Shown piece after piece: positions 53,995 through 63,073 of a DNA stretch of 64,000 nucleotides (positions are counted from its first letter, which is position 1; every line of letters starts with the position of its first letter). Origin of the DNA: Erythrobacter litoralis (GTDB taxonomy: Bacteria; Pseudomonadota; Alphaproteobacteria; Sphingomonadales; Sphingomonadaceae); assembly GCF_001719165.1 (NCBI RefSeq), contig NZ_CP017057.1, positions 496,001 to 560,000 of the forward strand, in the 5' to 3' direction. Below the pieces are notes generated by a model. The model did no database searches and had not been told where the DNA came from. It saw nothing but the letters and a program-made list of their open reading frames with translations. A program made the translations under genes and the position numbers.

Positions 53995-55020
53995 CTATCC
54001 GCGCACCAGGCCGAGCGCGCGATAGGCCGCGTCGAGCGTGGGCACGCCGCGCTCGCGCGCCTGCGCCGCGCCGCGTGCGAGGATCGCGTCTAATGCCTCC
54101 TGATCGGCTTTCAGTTCGCGGAACCTGGTATTGATGGGCGCGAGCGTTTCGACCAGCGCTTCGCCGAGCTTCGGCTTGAACGCGCCGAAACCCTCTCCTC
54201 CAAGCTCGGCCAGCACCTCGGCGGTGCTCCGGCCGGTCAGCGCGCCGTAGATCCCGACGAGGTTCCTCGCCTCGGGGCGGTCTTCGAGGCCCTTCTCTTC
54301 CGAGGGCAGCGGTTCGGGATCGGTCTTGGCCTTCTTGACCTTTTTCATGATCGTGTCGGCATCGTCGACGAGATTGATCCGGCTCATGTCGGACATGTCG
54401 GACTTCGACATCTTCGCGGTCCCGTCGCGCAGGCTCATGATCCGCGCCGCAGCGGGCGGGATATAGGGATCGGGCAAGGTGAAGAGCGGTGCGTCCTCGG
54501 GACAGAAATCGTTGTTGAACTTCTGCGCGATGTCGCGGGCGAGTTCGAGATGCTGCTTCTGATCCTCGCCCACGGGCACATGCGTCGCCTGGTACAACAG
54601 CACGTCGGCGGCCTGGAGGACGGGATAGGTGAACAGCGCGACCGACTGGCCCTCGCGGTTCTTGCCGGCCTTGTCCTTCCACTGGGTCATCCGGTTGAGC
54701 CAGCCCATCCGCGCCGTGCCGTTCAAAAGCCATTGCAGTTCGGCATGGGCGGGGACCTGGGCCTGGTTGAACAGCACGGTCTTGCCCGGATCGACCCCGC
54801 ACGCGACCAGCGTGGCGACCATCTCGCGGGTCGCCTCGGACAGCTCGGCCGGATCGTGCGGCATGGACAGGGCGTGAAGATCGGCGAGGAAGATGAAGCA
54901 TTCCCCTCCCGCCGCCACGGCCTCGTCCTGCAGCTTCACGTAATTGACTATCGCGCCGAGATAATTGCCGAGATGGGGCTTTCCGGTGGGCTGGATGCCG
55001 GAGACGACTCGCATTGTCAT
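53995..55020 (-). CDS. trpS: Tryptophanyl-tRNA synthetase
   Basis: This 341-residue class I synthetase has the HIGH-type motif [13 protein letters not shown] and the KMSKS loop, with the tryptophan pocket around FLADLHALS. It charges tRNA-Trp. Its ATG at 55020 overlaps the murJ stop (ATGA), so it is coupled to murJ. The 289 bases between this gene and the DUF4136 lipoprotein show no gene or clear terminator. Confidence 0.97.
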   Translation of the reverse strand: MTMRVVSGIQPTGKPHLGNYLGAIVNYVKLQDEAVAAGGECFIFLADLHALSMPHDPAELSEATREMVATLVACGVDPGKTVLFNQAQVPAHAELQWLLNGTARMGWLNRMTQWKDKAGKNREGQSVALFTYPVLQAADVLLYQATHVPVGEDQKQHLELARDIAQKFNNDFCPEDAPLFTLPDPYIPPAAARIMSLRDGTAKMSKSDMSDMSRINLVDDADTIMKKVKKAKTDPEPLPSEEKGLEDRPEARNLVGIYGALTGRSTAEVLAELGGEGFGAFKPKLGEALVETLAPINTRFRELKADQEALDAILARGAAQARERGVPTLDAAYRALGLVRG

Positions 55021-56597
55021 TTCGCTTTCTTGGTTAGGGTGGCGATGCGCCGCCGGTCGATCGCTCCGACCGCAAAGGCGATGCCGAAATAGACGACCGC
55101 CGCCGCTCCGACGAGCGCCAGCAGAGCCGCGAGACGAGCGAGGATCCCGGCGGCGAACCAGTCGGTTAGCAGGTCGCGGGCATAGAACAAGGCGGCCCCC
55201 ATGGCAGCGGCGGCCAGCACCTGCTTGCCGATGCGCAAGAACAGGACGCCGGGAATGCGATAATGTCCGCGCCGCGCGAGCACGACGAGCAGGAAGGCGA
55301 CATTGATCCAAGCGCCCAACACGCTCGCCAGCGCCACGCCGACCACGCCCAGGGTATCGAGGACGGTGAAGGTGAAGGCGATGAACACGCCGAGCGAGAT
55401 GAACGCCGCGATTACCGGGGTCTTCGTATCGGCCCGGGCGTAGAAATTGGGCACCAGCACCTTGACCAGCACATAGGCAGGCAGGCCGAGAACCAGCATG
55501 GCCAGCACCTCGCCCGTCACCGCCGCATCGGCGATATCGAACCGCCCGCCCTGGAAGATCATCGTGACGAAGGGTGTCGCGCAGATCGCCAGCGCCACGG
55601 CGGCAGGGATGGTCAGCAGCATGGCAAGCTCGATCGCGTCCGACTGGATGCGGTCTGCGCCTTCCCGGTTTTCGCTGCCGACGAATCTGGACAGCGTCGG
55701 CAGGATTGCGGTCGAGAGCGCGATGCCGATGATGCCGAGTGGGAGCTGGTTCAGCCGGTCGGCATAATTCATGTAGCTCACCGAACCGTCTTCAAGCTGG
55801 TTGAGGAAATAGAGCTGGACCAGCGTGTTGATCTGGTAGGCCCCGCCGCCGATCGCGGCAGGCAGGGCGATGATCGACAGGCGCTTCACCTCGGGCGTGA
55901 TCCGCGGCCACATCAGTTTCGGCCGGAAACCCTCGACCCGGACCCAGTAATAGAGCCAGGCAAGCTGCATCACGCCTGCCCCCGTTACCGCCCAGGCGAT
56001 GCCATAAGCGGTCTCGGCAACGCTCGCGCCGGTCGCGTTCATGAATCGCTCGCCTCCCAGCAAGGAGGCGATGAGGACGAGATTGAGGATTATCGGGAAG
56101 CTCGCCCCCGGAGCGAATCGGGAGACGCTGTTCAGCATCCCCGTGAACAGCGTCACGAGGCTGACGAGGATGATGTAGGGGAACATGATCCGCGCGAAAT
56201 CGACCGCGAGAGGGTAGGTCTCGGGATCGACCGGCTTTTCCGACAGGATCCAGATCACCCCCGGCATGGCGAGCTCGAAGACCGCCACGAGCAGGATCAG
56301 GACCGGCAGGAACACGCTCAGCACGTCGTTCGAGAAGCTGCGCGCGTCCTCCAGACCCTCCTGCGCGTCGTCCTTGCCGTGCAGCCGCTTGGAAAACATC
56401 GGCACGAAGGCGGCCGAGAACGCGCCCTCGGCGAACAGGCGGCGAAAGACGTTGGGTATGATGAAGGCCTGGAACCAGGCATCGGTCACCGCATTCGCGC
56501 CGAGGACGCGCGAGAAGATCATCTCGCGCGCCATCCCGGCGATGCGGCTCAGCAAGGTGAGCGAGCCGATCGTGCCGACATTCCTGAGCAGGCTCAC
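55017..56597 (-). CDS. murJ: Lipid II flippase MurJ (MviN)
   Basis: This 526-residue inner-membrane protein of the MVF family has 14 predicted helices. It begins with the conserved [22 protein letters not shown] segment, then [32 protein letters not shown], and central [21 protein letters not shown]. It flips lipid II across the membrane for peptidoglycan synthesis. It is co-transcribed with trpS; secB lies 27 bases upstream. Confidence 0.96.
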   Translation of the reverse strand: MSLLRNVGTIGSLTLLSRIAGMAREMIFSRVLGANAVTDAWFQAFIIPNVFRRLFAEGAFSAAFVPMFSKRLHGKDDAQEGLEDARSFSNDVLSVFLPVLILLVAVFELAMPGVIWILSEKPVDPETYPLAVDFARIMFPYIILVSLVTLFTGMLNSVSRFAPGASFPIILNLVLIASLLGGERFMNATGASVAETAYGIAWAVTGAGVMQLAWLYYWVRVEGFRPKLMWPRITPEVKRLSIIALPAAIGGGAYQINTLVQLYFLNQLEDGSVSYMNYADRLNQLPLGIIGIALSTAILPTLSRFVGSENREGADRIQSDAIELAMLLTIPAAVALAICATPFVTMIFQGGRFDIADAAVTGEVLAMLVLGLPAYVLVKVLVPNFYARADTKTPVIAAFISLGVFIAFTFTVLDTLGVVGVALASVLGAWINVAFLLVVLARRGHYRIPGVLFLRIGKQVLAAAAMGAALFYARDLLTDWFAAGILARLAALLALVGAAAVVYFGIAFAVGAIDRRRIATLTKKAK

Positions 56598-56624
56598 GCC
56601 CTCAGGCCCCCCGGTCGGCGGGTG

Positions 56625-57152
56625 TCAGGCGTCGCCGCCCGGCGCCGGCGCGTCGTCCGCGCCCTGCTGCTGGCGGCGCGCATTGAGCTGCTGGACATAA
56701 AGCCCGTTGAAATCGATCGGATCGACCACCAGCGGCGGAAAGCCCGCATCGCGCACCGCATCGGCCACGACCCGGCGGGCAAAGGGGAAGAGCAGGCGCG
56801 GCGCTTCGGCGTAGAGAAAGGCATGGCCCTGGTCCTCGGGAATGTTGCGCATGCCGACAAGGCCGCAATAGTCCAGTTCGACGAGGTAGAAATTGCCCTT
56901 GTCGCCCGAGGCGGTGATGTTGATCTTGAGCGTGACCTCATGGACTTCCTGGCCCACCGGCTCGGCGCCGATGTTGAACTGGACGTCGATCTTGGGCTGA
57001 CCCTGCCACTGATAGACGTCGGGCGCGTTCGGGTTCTCGACCGAGAGGTCCTTGATGTATTGCGTCAGGATCGCGGCGGCAGGCTGATTGTCCGCGCCAT
57101 TGGCGCCCTGCTGGTTGTCGAGATTGGTGAGAACGTCGCCTTCTTCGGCCAT
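56625..57152 (-). CDS. secB: Protein-export chaperone SecB
   Basis: This 175-residue chaperone holds precursors unfolded and hands them to SecA. It shows ILTQYIKDLSVENPNAP, the VHEVTLKINITA strand, YCGLVGMRNIPEDQ and EAPRLLFPFARRVVADAVRDAGFPPL with VDPIDFNGLY, the SecB signatures. The tetramer-forming core is complete. The C-terminal tail is rich in Asp/Gly. Start at ATG 57152 gives the usual length; a longer frame overlaps non-coding sequence. Confidence 0.96.
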   Translation of the reverse strand: MAEEGDVLTNLDNQQGANGADNQPAAAILTQYIKDLSVENPNAPDVYQWQGQPKIDVQFNIGAEPVGQEVHEVTLKINITASGDKGNFYLVELDYCGLVGMRNIPEDQGHAFLYAEAPRLLFPFARRVVADAVRDAGFPPLVVDPIDFNGLYVQQLNARRQQQGADDAPAPGGDA

Positions 57153-57474
57153 GGGAAAAGTCTTTCGAATAGGATATGATTGAACCGGATCGCCCGTTTT
57201 GACTGCGCGGGCGGCCAGCAGGCTGCGGCGCGCGCGTAGCACCCGCGCAGCAAGGCCGCAACCTGACGCGCGCATGATGAACGTGAGATGGTGCGTCGCC
57301 GCGACCGGTGCCCCGAAGGAGGAATCTGGCACCAGACGCAGCGAAAATGCGGCAATTTGCAACCGTTTCGGCGTTGGCGAATTGTAATTGATGCCTATTT
57401 CAGGCACGACAGGGGTTCATGCGTTGCAACGCGGGAGGAGCGGGGCAACCACCAATTGAGATCGGGTATCCATT
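57153..57474. other. Intergenic region between secB and timA
   Basis: This 322-base divergent gap holds no convincing gene. It contains a short inverted repeat GGTGCC (57307-57312) / GGCACC (57328-57333), an AT-richer patch near 57380-57400 that could hold promoters, and the ribosome-site-like GGGAGGAG at 57433 about 35 bases before the timA start. Promoters for secB and timA are expected here. Confidence 0.4.
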
Positions 57475-58146
57475 GTGATCGTAGAAATCGTCATCCTCGC
57501 CATGATCGCCGCTTTTCTCGGCCTGCGGCTCTATTCCGTGCTCGGACGCCGAGCCGAACATGAAGAGGAGTCGGTCCCGCAGCGCTTCGATTCGGGCAAG
57601 GACGACGATCAGCGTCCCGCCCAGTCGCCGCAATACGCGCCCGCAGCGCCCCAGCGCGTGATCGAGATGGAAGGCGTCATGCCCGCGGTCGAACGCGGCA
57701 TCCGCGAGATCGCGCAGGCGGACAGCCGCTTCGACCTCCCGCAATTCCTCGCCGGGGCGAAGGGCGCCTATGAAATGGTGCTCGAAGCGTTCTGGAACGG
57801 CGACCGCGAAACGCTGCGCGAATTGTGCGACGACGATGTCTACGAAGGTTTCGTCGCCGCGATCGAAGCGCGCGAGGAAGCGGGTGAGACGCTCGACAAC
57901 AAGCTCATCCGGATCGAGGAAACGCGCATTCATTCCGCCTCGCTCGACGGAGGCCGTTCGGGCCGCACGGCGCGTATCGCGGTGCTGTTCGTGGCCGATA
58001 TCGCGGCGGTGACCCGCGACAGGGACGGCAATGTGGTTGCCGGCTCGCTCGACGATGCGATCGAAAGCCGGGATGTCTGGACCTTCAGCCGCAATGTCGG
58101 CTCGAAGGATCCGAACTGGCTGCTCGACGAAACCGACGAGGGCTAG
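57475..58146 (+). CDS. Tim44/TimA family inner-membrane adaptor
   Basis: This 223-residue protein has one N-terminal membrane helix (IVILAMIAAFLGLRLYSV), a variable Gln/Pro linker (about residues 25-60) and a C-terminal Tim44-like domain. That domain has FLAGAKGAYEMVLEAFWNGDRETLRELCDDDVYEGF and ends RDVWTFSRNVGSKDPNWLLDE. It is the bacterial relative of the mitochondrial import-motor anchor Tim44. GTG 57475 is the start. Its place between secB and mltA is consistent with an envelope-transport role. Confidence 0.9.
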   Translation: MIVEIVILAMIAAFLGLRLYSVLGRRAEHEEESVPQRFDSGKDDDQRPAQSPQYAPAAPQRVIEMEGVMPAVERGIREIAQADSRFDLPQFLAGAKGAYEMVLEAFWNGDRETLRELCDDDVYEGFVAAIEAREEAGETLDNKLIRIEETRIHSASLDGGRSGRTARIAVLFVADIAAVTRDRDGNVVAGSLDDAIESRDVWTFSRNVGSKDPNWLLDETDEG

Positions 58147-58194
58147 GTCACGCGTCCGGGCCGGCCCGGGACGAGCATACGGGACAATCGTCTG

Positions 58195-59388
58195 ATGCGC
58201 AGTTCGGCCGCACTGGCATTCATGGTGGTGCTGGCCGGATGCACGGCAATTCCTGACGCCGGCGCGCCCGTGTCCCCGCCTGTCACGGTCTCCTCCGCTC
58301 CGGTCGTCAACAGCGCCGCTGCCGCCGGGATCGTGCCCGGACCCGCGATCGCCGCGCTTGGCCTGTCGCAGGCCAATGCCGCCATCGCGCTCGCTTCGTT
58401 CCGCGAATCCTGCCCCCGTCTTCTGGCGCGCGAGGATTCCAGCGGCCTCGCCGCTCCTGCCGACTGGCGCATCCCCTGCGAAGCGGCGCGAGACTGGCCG
58501 GCCGCGCGCGCGTCCCGGTTCTTCGCATCCCATTTCGCCACTGTCCGCGTCGGAGAGGGCACCGCCTTCGCCACCGGCTATTACGAACCTGAAATCCTCG
58601 GCAGCCGCACCCGCCGTCCGGGCTTCGAAGTCCCGGTTTACGGCATGCCGCCCGATCTCGAGCGCGGCTGGCCGGACAGCGCGCCGCCCGCCGATCGTGA
58701 GGGCCGTCCGCCGCTGGGCCGCCGCACTGCGAGCGGCGCTTTCATCCCCTATTACAGCCGGGCCGAGATCGAGGGCGGGGCGCTCATGGGCCGCGCGCCG
58801 GTCATCGCCTGGGCGGCCGACCCGATCGAATTCTTCTTCCTCCAGATCCAGGGCTCCGGGCGCCTGCGCACGCCGGAAGGGGAGGTCATCCGCATCGGCT
58901 ATGCCGGGCAGAACGGGCGCGGTTACACCAGCATCGGTGCGGTCATGCGCGAACGCGGCCTGCTGGGTGAGGGGCCGGGCCAATATCCCGGATCGATGCA
59001 GGGCATCATGACCTATCTGCGCGAAAACCCGGCGGAGGGTCAGGCGCTGATGCGCATGAACGAAAGCTGGGTCTTCTTCCGCGAGCTTAACGGGGATGGG
59101 CCGCTGGGCGCACTCGGCGTGCCGGTGCGCCCGCGCGCGTCGCTCGCTGCCGATCCGCGCTTCGTGCCGCTGGGCGCGCCTGTCTGGCTCGACCTCGACC
59201 GGGACGAGGCGGACGGGCTGTGGATCGCGCAGGATACGGGCGGAGCGATCAAGGGCGCGAACCGCTTCGACACGTTCTGGGGCGCCGGGCCCGAGGCGCG
59301 CGCCACGGCCGGCACGATGAGCGGGCGCGGCGAGGCGCTGGTCCTGCTGCCCAAACCTGCGCTCGAACGCCTTGGGCAAGGCCGATGA
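58195..59388 (+). CDS. mltA: Membrane-bound lytic murein transglycosylase A
   Basis: This 397-residue enzyme has a signal peptide with lipobox VLAGC. The MltA barrel contains FATGYYEPEILGSRTRRPGF and FFLQIQGSGRL. The 3D domain near the C-terminus ends IAQDTGGAIKGANRFDTFWGAG and carries the catalytic Asp. It cleaves peptidoglycan glycan chains to 1,6-anhydro ends. It overlaps the smr-domain gene by 4 bases. Confidence 0.95.
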   Translation: MRSSAALAFMVVLAGCTAIPDAGAPVSPPVTVSSAPVVNSAAAAGIVPGPAIAALGLSQANAAIALASFRESCPRLLAREDSSGLAAPADWRIPCEAARDWPAARASRFFASHFATVRVGEGTAFATGYYEPEILGSRTRRPGFEVPVYGMPPDLERGWPDSAPPADREGRPPLGRRTASGAFIPYYSRAEIEGGALMGRAPVIAWAADPIEFFFLQIQGSGRLRTPEGEVIRIGYAGQNGRGYTSIGAVMRERGLLGEGPGQYPGSMQGIMTYLRENPAEGQALMRMNESWVFFRELNGDGPLGALGVPVRPRASLAADPRFVPLGAPVWLDLDRDEADGLWIAQDTGGAIKGANRFDTFWGAGPEARATAGTMSGRGEALVLLPKPALERLGQGR

Positions 59389-59972
59389 GCGCGCCGCGCG
59401 GCCTGACGAGCGAGGAGCGTGCCGCCTGGGAGCGCCTTGCCGAAAGCGTCACCCCTCTGGCGGGCCGCAAGGTGCCGGGCGTGGGCGAAACAGCGGCCCG
59501 CGTCGTGTCGCCGAAAAAGGAGGGGGCCAGGGCTGCTCCGCCCGGACCTACTCCTGTGCGGACCCGGCCCGGCGCGGCGAGCCCGCCGCGGCCCGCACCG
59601 CCGCCCGCGCCGCGCCCGCGTTTCTCGTCCGAGCTCGATTCGCACTGGAATCGGCGGCTGAAGGCGGGGCGGGTGACGCCGGACCTGACGCTGGACCTGC
59701 ATGGTCACACTCTCGACACGGCGCATGGGCGAATCATGAACGGGCTCGACCAGGCAAGGGCGATGGGGGCGCGAGTGGTGCTTGTCGTCGCCGGGCGCGA
59801 GCGGCCGGTCGATCCCGCCGACCGGATGGAGCGGCGCGGCGCGATCCGGGCGAAGCTGCTCGACTGGCTCGCCGCCAGCCGCCATGCCGATTGCGTCGCC
59901 GCCGTGCGCCGCGCGCATGTGAGGCACGGCGGCGAAGGCGCGCTCTATCTCGTGCTCAAACGCGTGCGTTAA
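59385..59972 (+). CDS. Smr/MutS2-domain endonuclease-like protein
   Basis: This 195-residue protein has a Pro/Ala-rich N-terminal half and a Smr domain (about residues 100-195). The key motif LDLHGHTLDTAHGRIM (LDxH) and a VVAGRERP loop, the variant of the usual TGKG, are present, ending GALYLVLKRVR. Stand-alone Smr proteins nick DNA or RNA. The start at ATG 59385 overlaps the mltA stop. Function in this operon is unknown. Confidence 0.9.
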   Translation: MSAPRGLTSEERAAWERLAESVTPLAGRKVPGVGETAARVVSPKKEGARAAPPGPTPVRTRPGAASPPRPAPPPAPRPRFSSELDSHWNRRLKAGRVTPDLTLDLHGHTLDTAHGRIMNGLDQARAMGARVVLVVAGRERPVDPADRMERRGAIRAKLLDWLAASRHADCVAAVRRAHVRHGGEGALYLVLKRVR

Positions 59973-60073
59973 GATCGCCTGAGAAGCCTTGCGCAGGCCT
60001 GCCCGTTCTGGACAGGCGAATGCACGCTTGGCATTATCCGGGGGCACGAAAATGGGGGAAGTCCACGAAATCC

Positions 60074-61372
60074 ATGCCAATCGCCGCCTTTGCGGCCGCC
60101 TTGCTATGCGCCCTCGGCGCATTCGTTCCAGGCAGTCCGGCCGCGGCGCAGGGCAGGGCGGAGCCGTGGAATGCGCTGTCGATCGATGACATCACGCAGG
60201 TATCGACCAAGCGGCTCACGACATGCATTCTCGAACAGGCCACGGTCGAAGACCTGCGCAAGGCGACCGAGCGCGGAGATGCGTGCGCAGCCGTTTTCCT
60301 GGCCTATGCCCACAAGAACGGGCTCGGCGGACTCGAAGTCGACAAGGCGAAAGGATACGGGCTGACCCGGCAATCGTGCGAGACGGGCGACCGGCGCGGC
60401 TGCGTCTCGCTCGCTTTCTACCTGTTCAACGGCAAAGGCGTGGCCGCCGACGTGCCGCGTGCGATGCAGATGTTCGAGGGGGCCTGCTGCGAGGGCATTG
60501 CCTTCATCTGTATCAGGGTTGCGAATTTCCATGCCCAGGGCACCAACGGCATCCGCAAATCGCCTTCAATGGCGCAGCGGTTCCGGGTCGAGGGATGCGT
60601 CGGAAATTATCCGATCGCCTGCCGCTATGCCGGCGACGGGCTGCGGCGCGGTGAAGGCGTGCCAAAAAGTTATGAAGGCGCGCCCCCGTTCTACAGGCTC
60701 GGCTGCGACGGCGGCGATGACGTCTCCTGTTTCTACGCCGCGGCCACTCTCGTGGAGACCCGTTCGAAAAGTGACCCCTCGATCTATCCCGAGGTGAGCA
60801 GGTTCTACCAAACCGGCTGCGAGCGGCGGGTGGGCGCGGCCTGCTACAATCTCGGTTCGTGGTTCATCGATGGTCGCGCCGGTCGCACCGACGGGCGGCG
60901 GGCGATCGAGCTGCTCGGCCCGCTCTGCCTGCGGGATAAGGACCCCGACATCCAGGCCTGCAACAATGCCGGGACCGCCGCCTATCGCGGCACGGGCATG
61001 AATACGCCCGATTACGACGCCGCGCGCACCTATTACGAACAGGCATGCTACTTGGGAGCGCTGATCGATTCGTGCCGCACGCTGTCGGACATATTCGGCG
61101 ATCGCCAGATCACCCCCAGCTATGCCGGCGAGCGCGAATGGCTCAATGCGCAATTGTGCTTCAAGGCAGCGGCAGGCGACTACTGCGACGCACGCACCGA
61201 CCAGCACAGGGTCTACCGCCTTGCCCGCAAGGGTTCCTACGGCGAAGCGCAGATTGTTTCGGCGAATCTGTGCGCCAGGGGCGACGGGCTCGGTTGCAAG
61301 TTCCAGGAGGTCCTGCTCGCCTACAAGAACGAGGCCGAGGCGCGAGGCGTGTGTCGCAAGCTTTTCAGCTGA
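60074..61372 (+). CDS. Secreted Cys-rich Sel1-repeat protein
   Basis: This 432-residue protein has a signal peptide (about residues 1-27, ending AAAQ). The rest is a series of about ten Sel1-type alpha-alpha repeats of about 36 residues, such as AYAHKNGLGGLEVDKAKGYGL and NNAGTAAYRGTGMNTPDY. Cysteines recur within repeats, suggesting disulphide-braced solenoids in the periplasm. It resembles HcpA-type proteins. The ATG at 60074 lies 101 bases past the Smr gene. Partner unknown. Confidence 0.8.
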   Translation: MPIAAFAAALLCALGAFVPGSPAAAQGRAEPWNALSIDDITQVSTKRLTTCILEQATVEDLRKATERGDACAAVFLAYAHKNGLGGLEVDKAKGYGLTRQSCETGDRRGCVSLAFYLFNGKGVAADVPRAMQMFEGACCEGIAFICIRVANFHAQGTNGIRKSPSMAQRFRVEGCVGNYPIACRYAGDGLRRGEGVPKSYEGAPPFYRLGCDGGDDVSCFYAAATLVETRSKSDPSIYPEVSRFYQTGCERRVGAACYNLGSWFIDGRAGRTDGRRAIELLGPLCLRDKDPDIQACNNAGTAAYRGTGMNTPDYDAARTYYEQACYLGALIDSCRTLSDIFGDRQITPSYAGEREWLNAQLCFKAAAGDYCDARTDQHRVYRLARKGSYGEAQIVSANLCARGDGLGCKFQEVLLAYKNEAEARGVCRKLFS

Positions 61373-61384
61373 CGCATACGGGCG

Positions 61385-61410
61385 GGCGGCGCGTCGGTAA
61401 GCGCGCCGCC
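61385..61410. terminator. Hairpin between Sel1 and DUF2306 genes
   Basis: GGCGGCGCG (61385-61393) and CGCGCCGCC (61402-61410) form a perfect 9-bp stem with an 8-base loop between convergent genes. No clear T-run follows, so it is a probable, not certain, terminator. Confidence 0.5.
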
Positions 61411-61418
61411 TGACCTCC

Positions 61419-61979
61419 TTATCCGAACAACCAGACATGCATCATCCGGCCCGGCATCAGGAAGGCGACGAGGCCGGGAATGGTGAGCGCGCCGAGGAAC
61501 AGCATCAGCACTTCCTTTCGGTGTGTCTTCATGTCGCCTCGGCGCGCGGCGGCGACCAGCTTCCAGGCGGCGATCAGCGTCAGCGGTACGAATATCTGGA
61601 TCGGGCTGACATGCAGGGCCTCGCCGCCCTGCCCGATGAACATCGCCGCGAGTGCGGTCGTCACCATCAGACCGACCCATATCCGCCCCATCGCCTTGTG
61701 CAGCGCGCCGCCCTTGCGCGCGAGGATGAGCCAGCCGCCGAGCGGAATTGCCGGAAGGACGGTCGCGACATGGATCAGGATCGCAAGTTCGCGGATATTG
61801 GAATGATAGGGCGCTGTCCCGGAAAGGCCCCGCACGATAGCGACAAGGGCAGCCACGCTCATCCCCGCGGCGACAAGCGCCACCAATGCGCGCAGGCGTG
61901 GCGGAAAATCGTGTCCCGAGGGGGCAGGCCGGTCCGAAGTGGCCAGCGGAAAGGCGAAGCGGCGAACAAGCTCGGTCAT
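61419..61979 (-). CDS. DUF2306 family membrane protein
   Basis: This 186-residue protein has four to five predicted membrane helices. Conserved positions are IHVATVLPAIPLGGWLILARKGGALHKAMGRIWVGLM, SPIQIF, THRKE and PGRMMH, matching DUF2306. The histidines within helices may bind haem or metal. The start at ATG 61979 has GGGAGA 7 bases upstream. It is divergent from the LytTR regulator with a 178-base gap, and its function is unknown. Confidence 0.8.
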   Translation of the reverse strand: MTELVRRFAFPLATSDRPAPSGHDFPPRLRALVALVAAGMSVAALVAIVRGLSGTAPYHSNIRELAILIHVATVLPAIPLGGWLILARKGGALHKAMGRIWVGLMVTTALAAMFIGQGGEALHVSPIQIFVPLTLIAAWKLVAAARRGDMKTHRKEVLMLFLGALTIPGLVAFLMPGRMMHVWLFG

Positions 61980-62157
61980 CACGTGTCTCCCTGTCGAATG
62001 GGCGTTGTCGATGACCATGGGAGATGCCCGCTGCCCGCTCGCGGGCAATCGCGCCTGCGCGAATGGCTCGTGACATGCGTGAGCGGTGCCGCGCAAACCG
62101 CGGTAAGGCGCGAGTCGCCACTTTACGAAGCGCGAATGGGCAGCGTATTTTACTGCC

Positions 62158-63012
62158 ATGGTGGAATTTTCCGTCTCGTCCGGCGATCATGAACGCGCGC
62201 TGCGCGCCCCGGTTGTCCGGCGCGTGGCGATCGACCTTGCGATCATGACGGCGGTGGGGCTGTTCCTCGCGATCATCGGACCGTTCGGCAGCATCCAGAT
62301 GCCGCTCGCTTGGCGTCTCGTTAGTTGGCTCGGCTTCGCCTATGCGGGCTATGCAATCTATCGGCCGATGGGTTTCGTGGTCGACCGGGCCGAGGCGATG
62401 CTCGAGCTGCCGCGCGCGGCCTTGTGGTTCGCGGCGACGCTGGTCGCGACCGTGCCGATGGCGGCGCTGGTGTGGATCACGGGTCATCTCCCCCCGCCGA
62501 TCCCGCTGCCTGGGCTTGAGGAGGGGCTGCTCCACTATTTCTACGTCTTCGTCATCGGCGGCGGCGTCGTGGCGCTGTTCCATGTGATTCGCGCTCGCGG
62601 GGACGCTGCCGATGATCCCGGCACGGCGCCCGGCAAGCGGCTCGATACGGCGATCGCCGATCAGGATCCCGACCATGCGATCGCCGCGCCGCCTGCCGGC
62701 GACAATCCGCTGCTCGATCAGCTTCCGGCGGAACTGGGCAGCGATGTGATCGCGCTCGAGATGGAGGACCATTACGTGCGCGTGCACACCGCGCTCGGCT
62801 CCGATCTCGTCCTGATGCGGATGCGCGATGCGGTCGCCTATCTGGGCGAAACCGACGGCAGGCAGGTCCATCGCAGCTGGTGGGTGGCGCGCGGCGCGGT
62901 CGAGGACGTGAAGCGCGAGGGCCGCAATGTCCGCCTGGTCCTGCCGCGCGGGATCGAGGCGCCTGTTGCGCGCGCCCAGGTCGCCGAACTGCGCGGCGCG
63001 GGCTGGTTCTGA
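62158..63012 (+). CDS. Membrane-anchored LytTR-family transcription regulator
   Basis: This 284-residue protein has four predicted N-terminal membrane helices (about residues 25-148). A linker follows, then a LytTR DNA-binding domain (about 185-284) with IALEMEDHYVRVHTALGSDLVLMRMRDAVAYL and VHRSWWVARGAVEDVKREGRNVRLVLP. It has no receiver domain, so it probably senses something in the membrane directly. It may regulate the divergent DUF2306 gene. Confidence 0.88.
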   Translation: MVEFSVSSGDHERALRAPVVRRVAIDLAIMTAVGLFLAIIGPFGSIQMPLAWRLVSWLGFAYAGYAIYRPMGFVVDRAEAMLELPRAALWFAATLVATVPMAALVWITGHLPPPIPLPGLEEGLLHYFYVFVIGGGVVALFHVIRARGDAADDPGTAPGKRLDTAIADQDPDHAIAAPPAGDNPLLDQLPAELGSDVIALEMEDHYVRVHTALGSDLVLMRMRDAVAYLGETDGRQVHRSWWVARGAVEDVKREGRNVRLVLPRGIEAPVARAQVAELRGAGWF

Positions 63013-63019
63013 GAATTGC

Positions 63020-63054
63020 AAAAAGGCCCCCGGGGACATCCCCCGAGGGCCTTT
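63020..63054. terminator. Bidirectional terminator between LytTR gene and katG
   Basis: AAAGGCCCCCGGGG and CCCCGAGGGCCTTT pair over 14 positions with one mismatch and a short loop. An A-run on the left and CTTTCT on the right allow use from both sides. The two genes converge here. Confidence 0.85.
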
Positions 63055-63073
63055 CTCACCTGTCTTGACCGGA

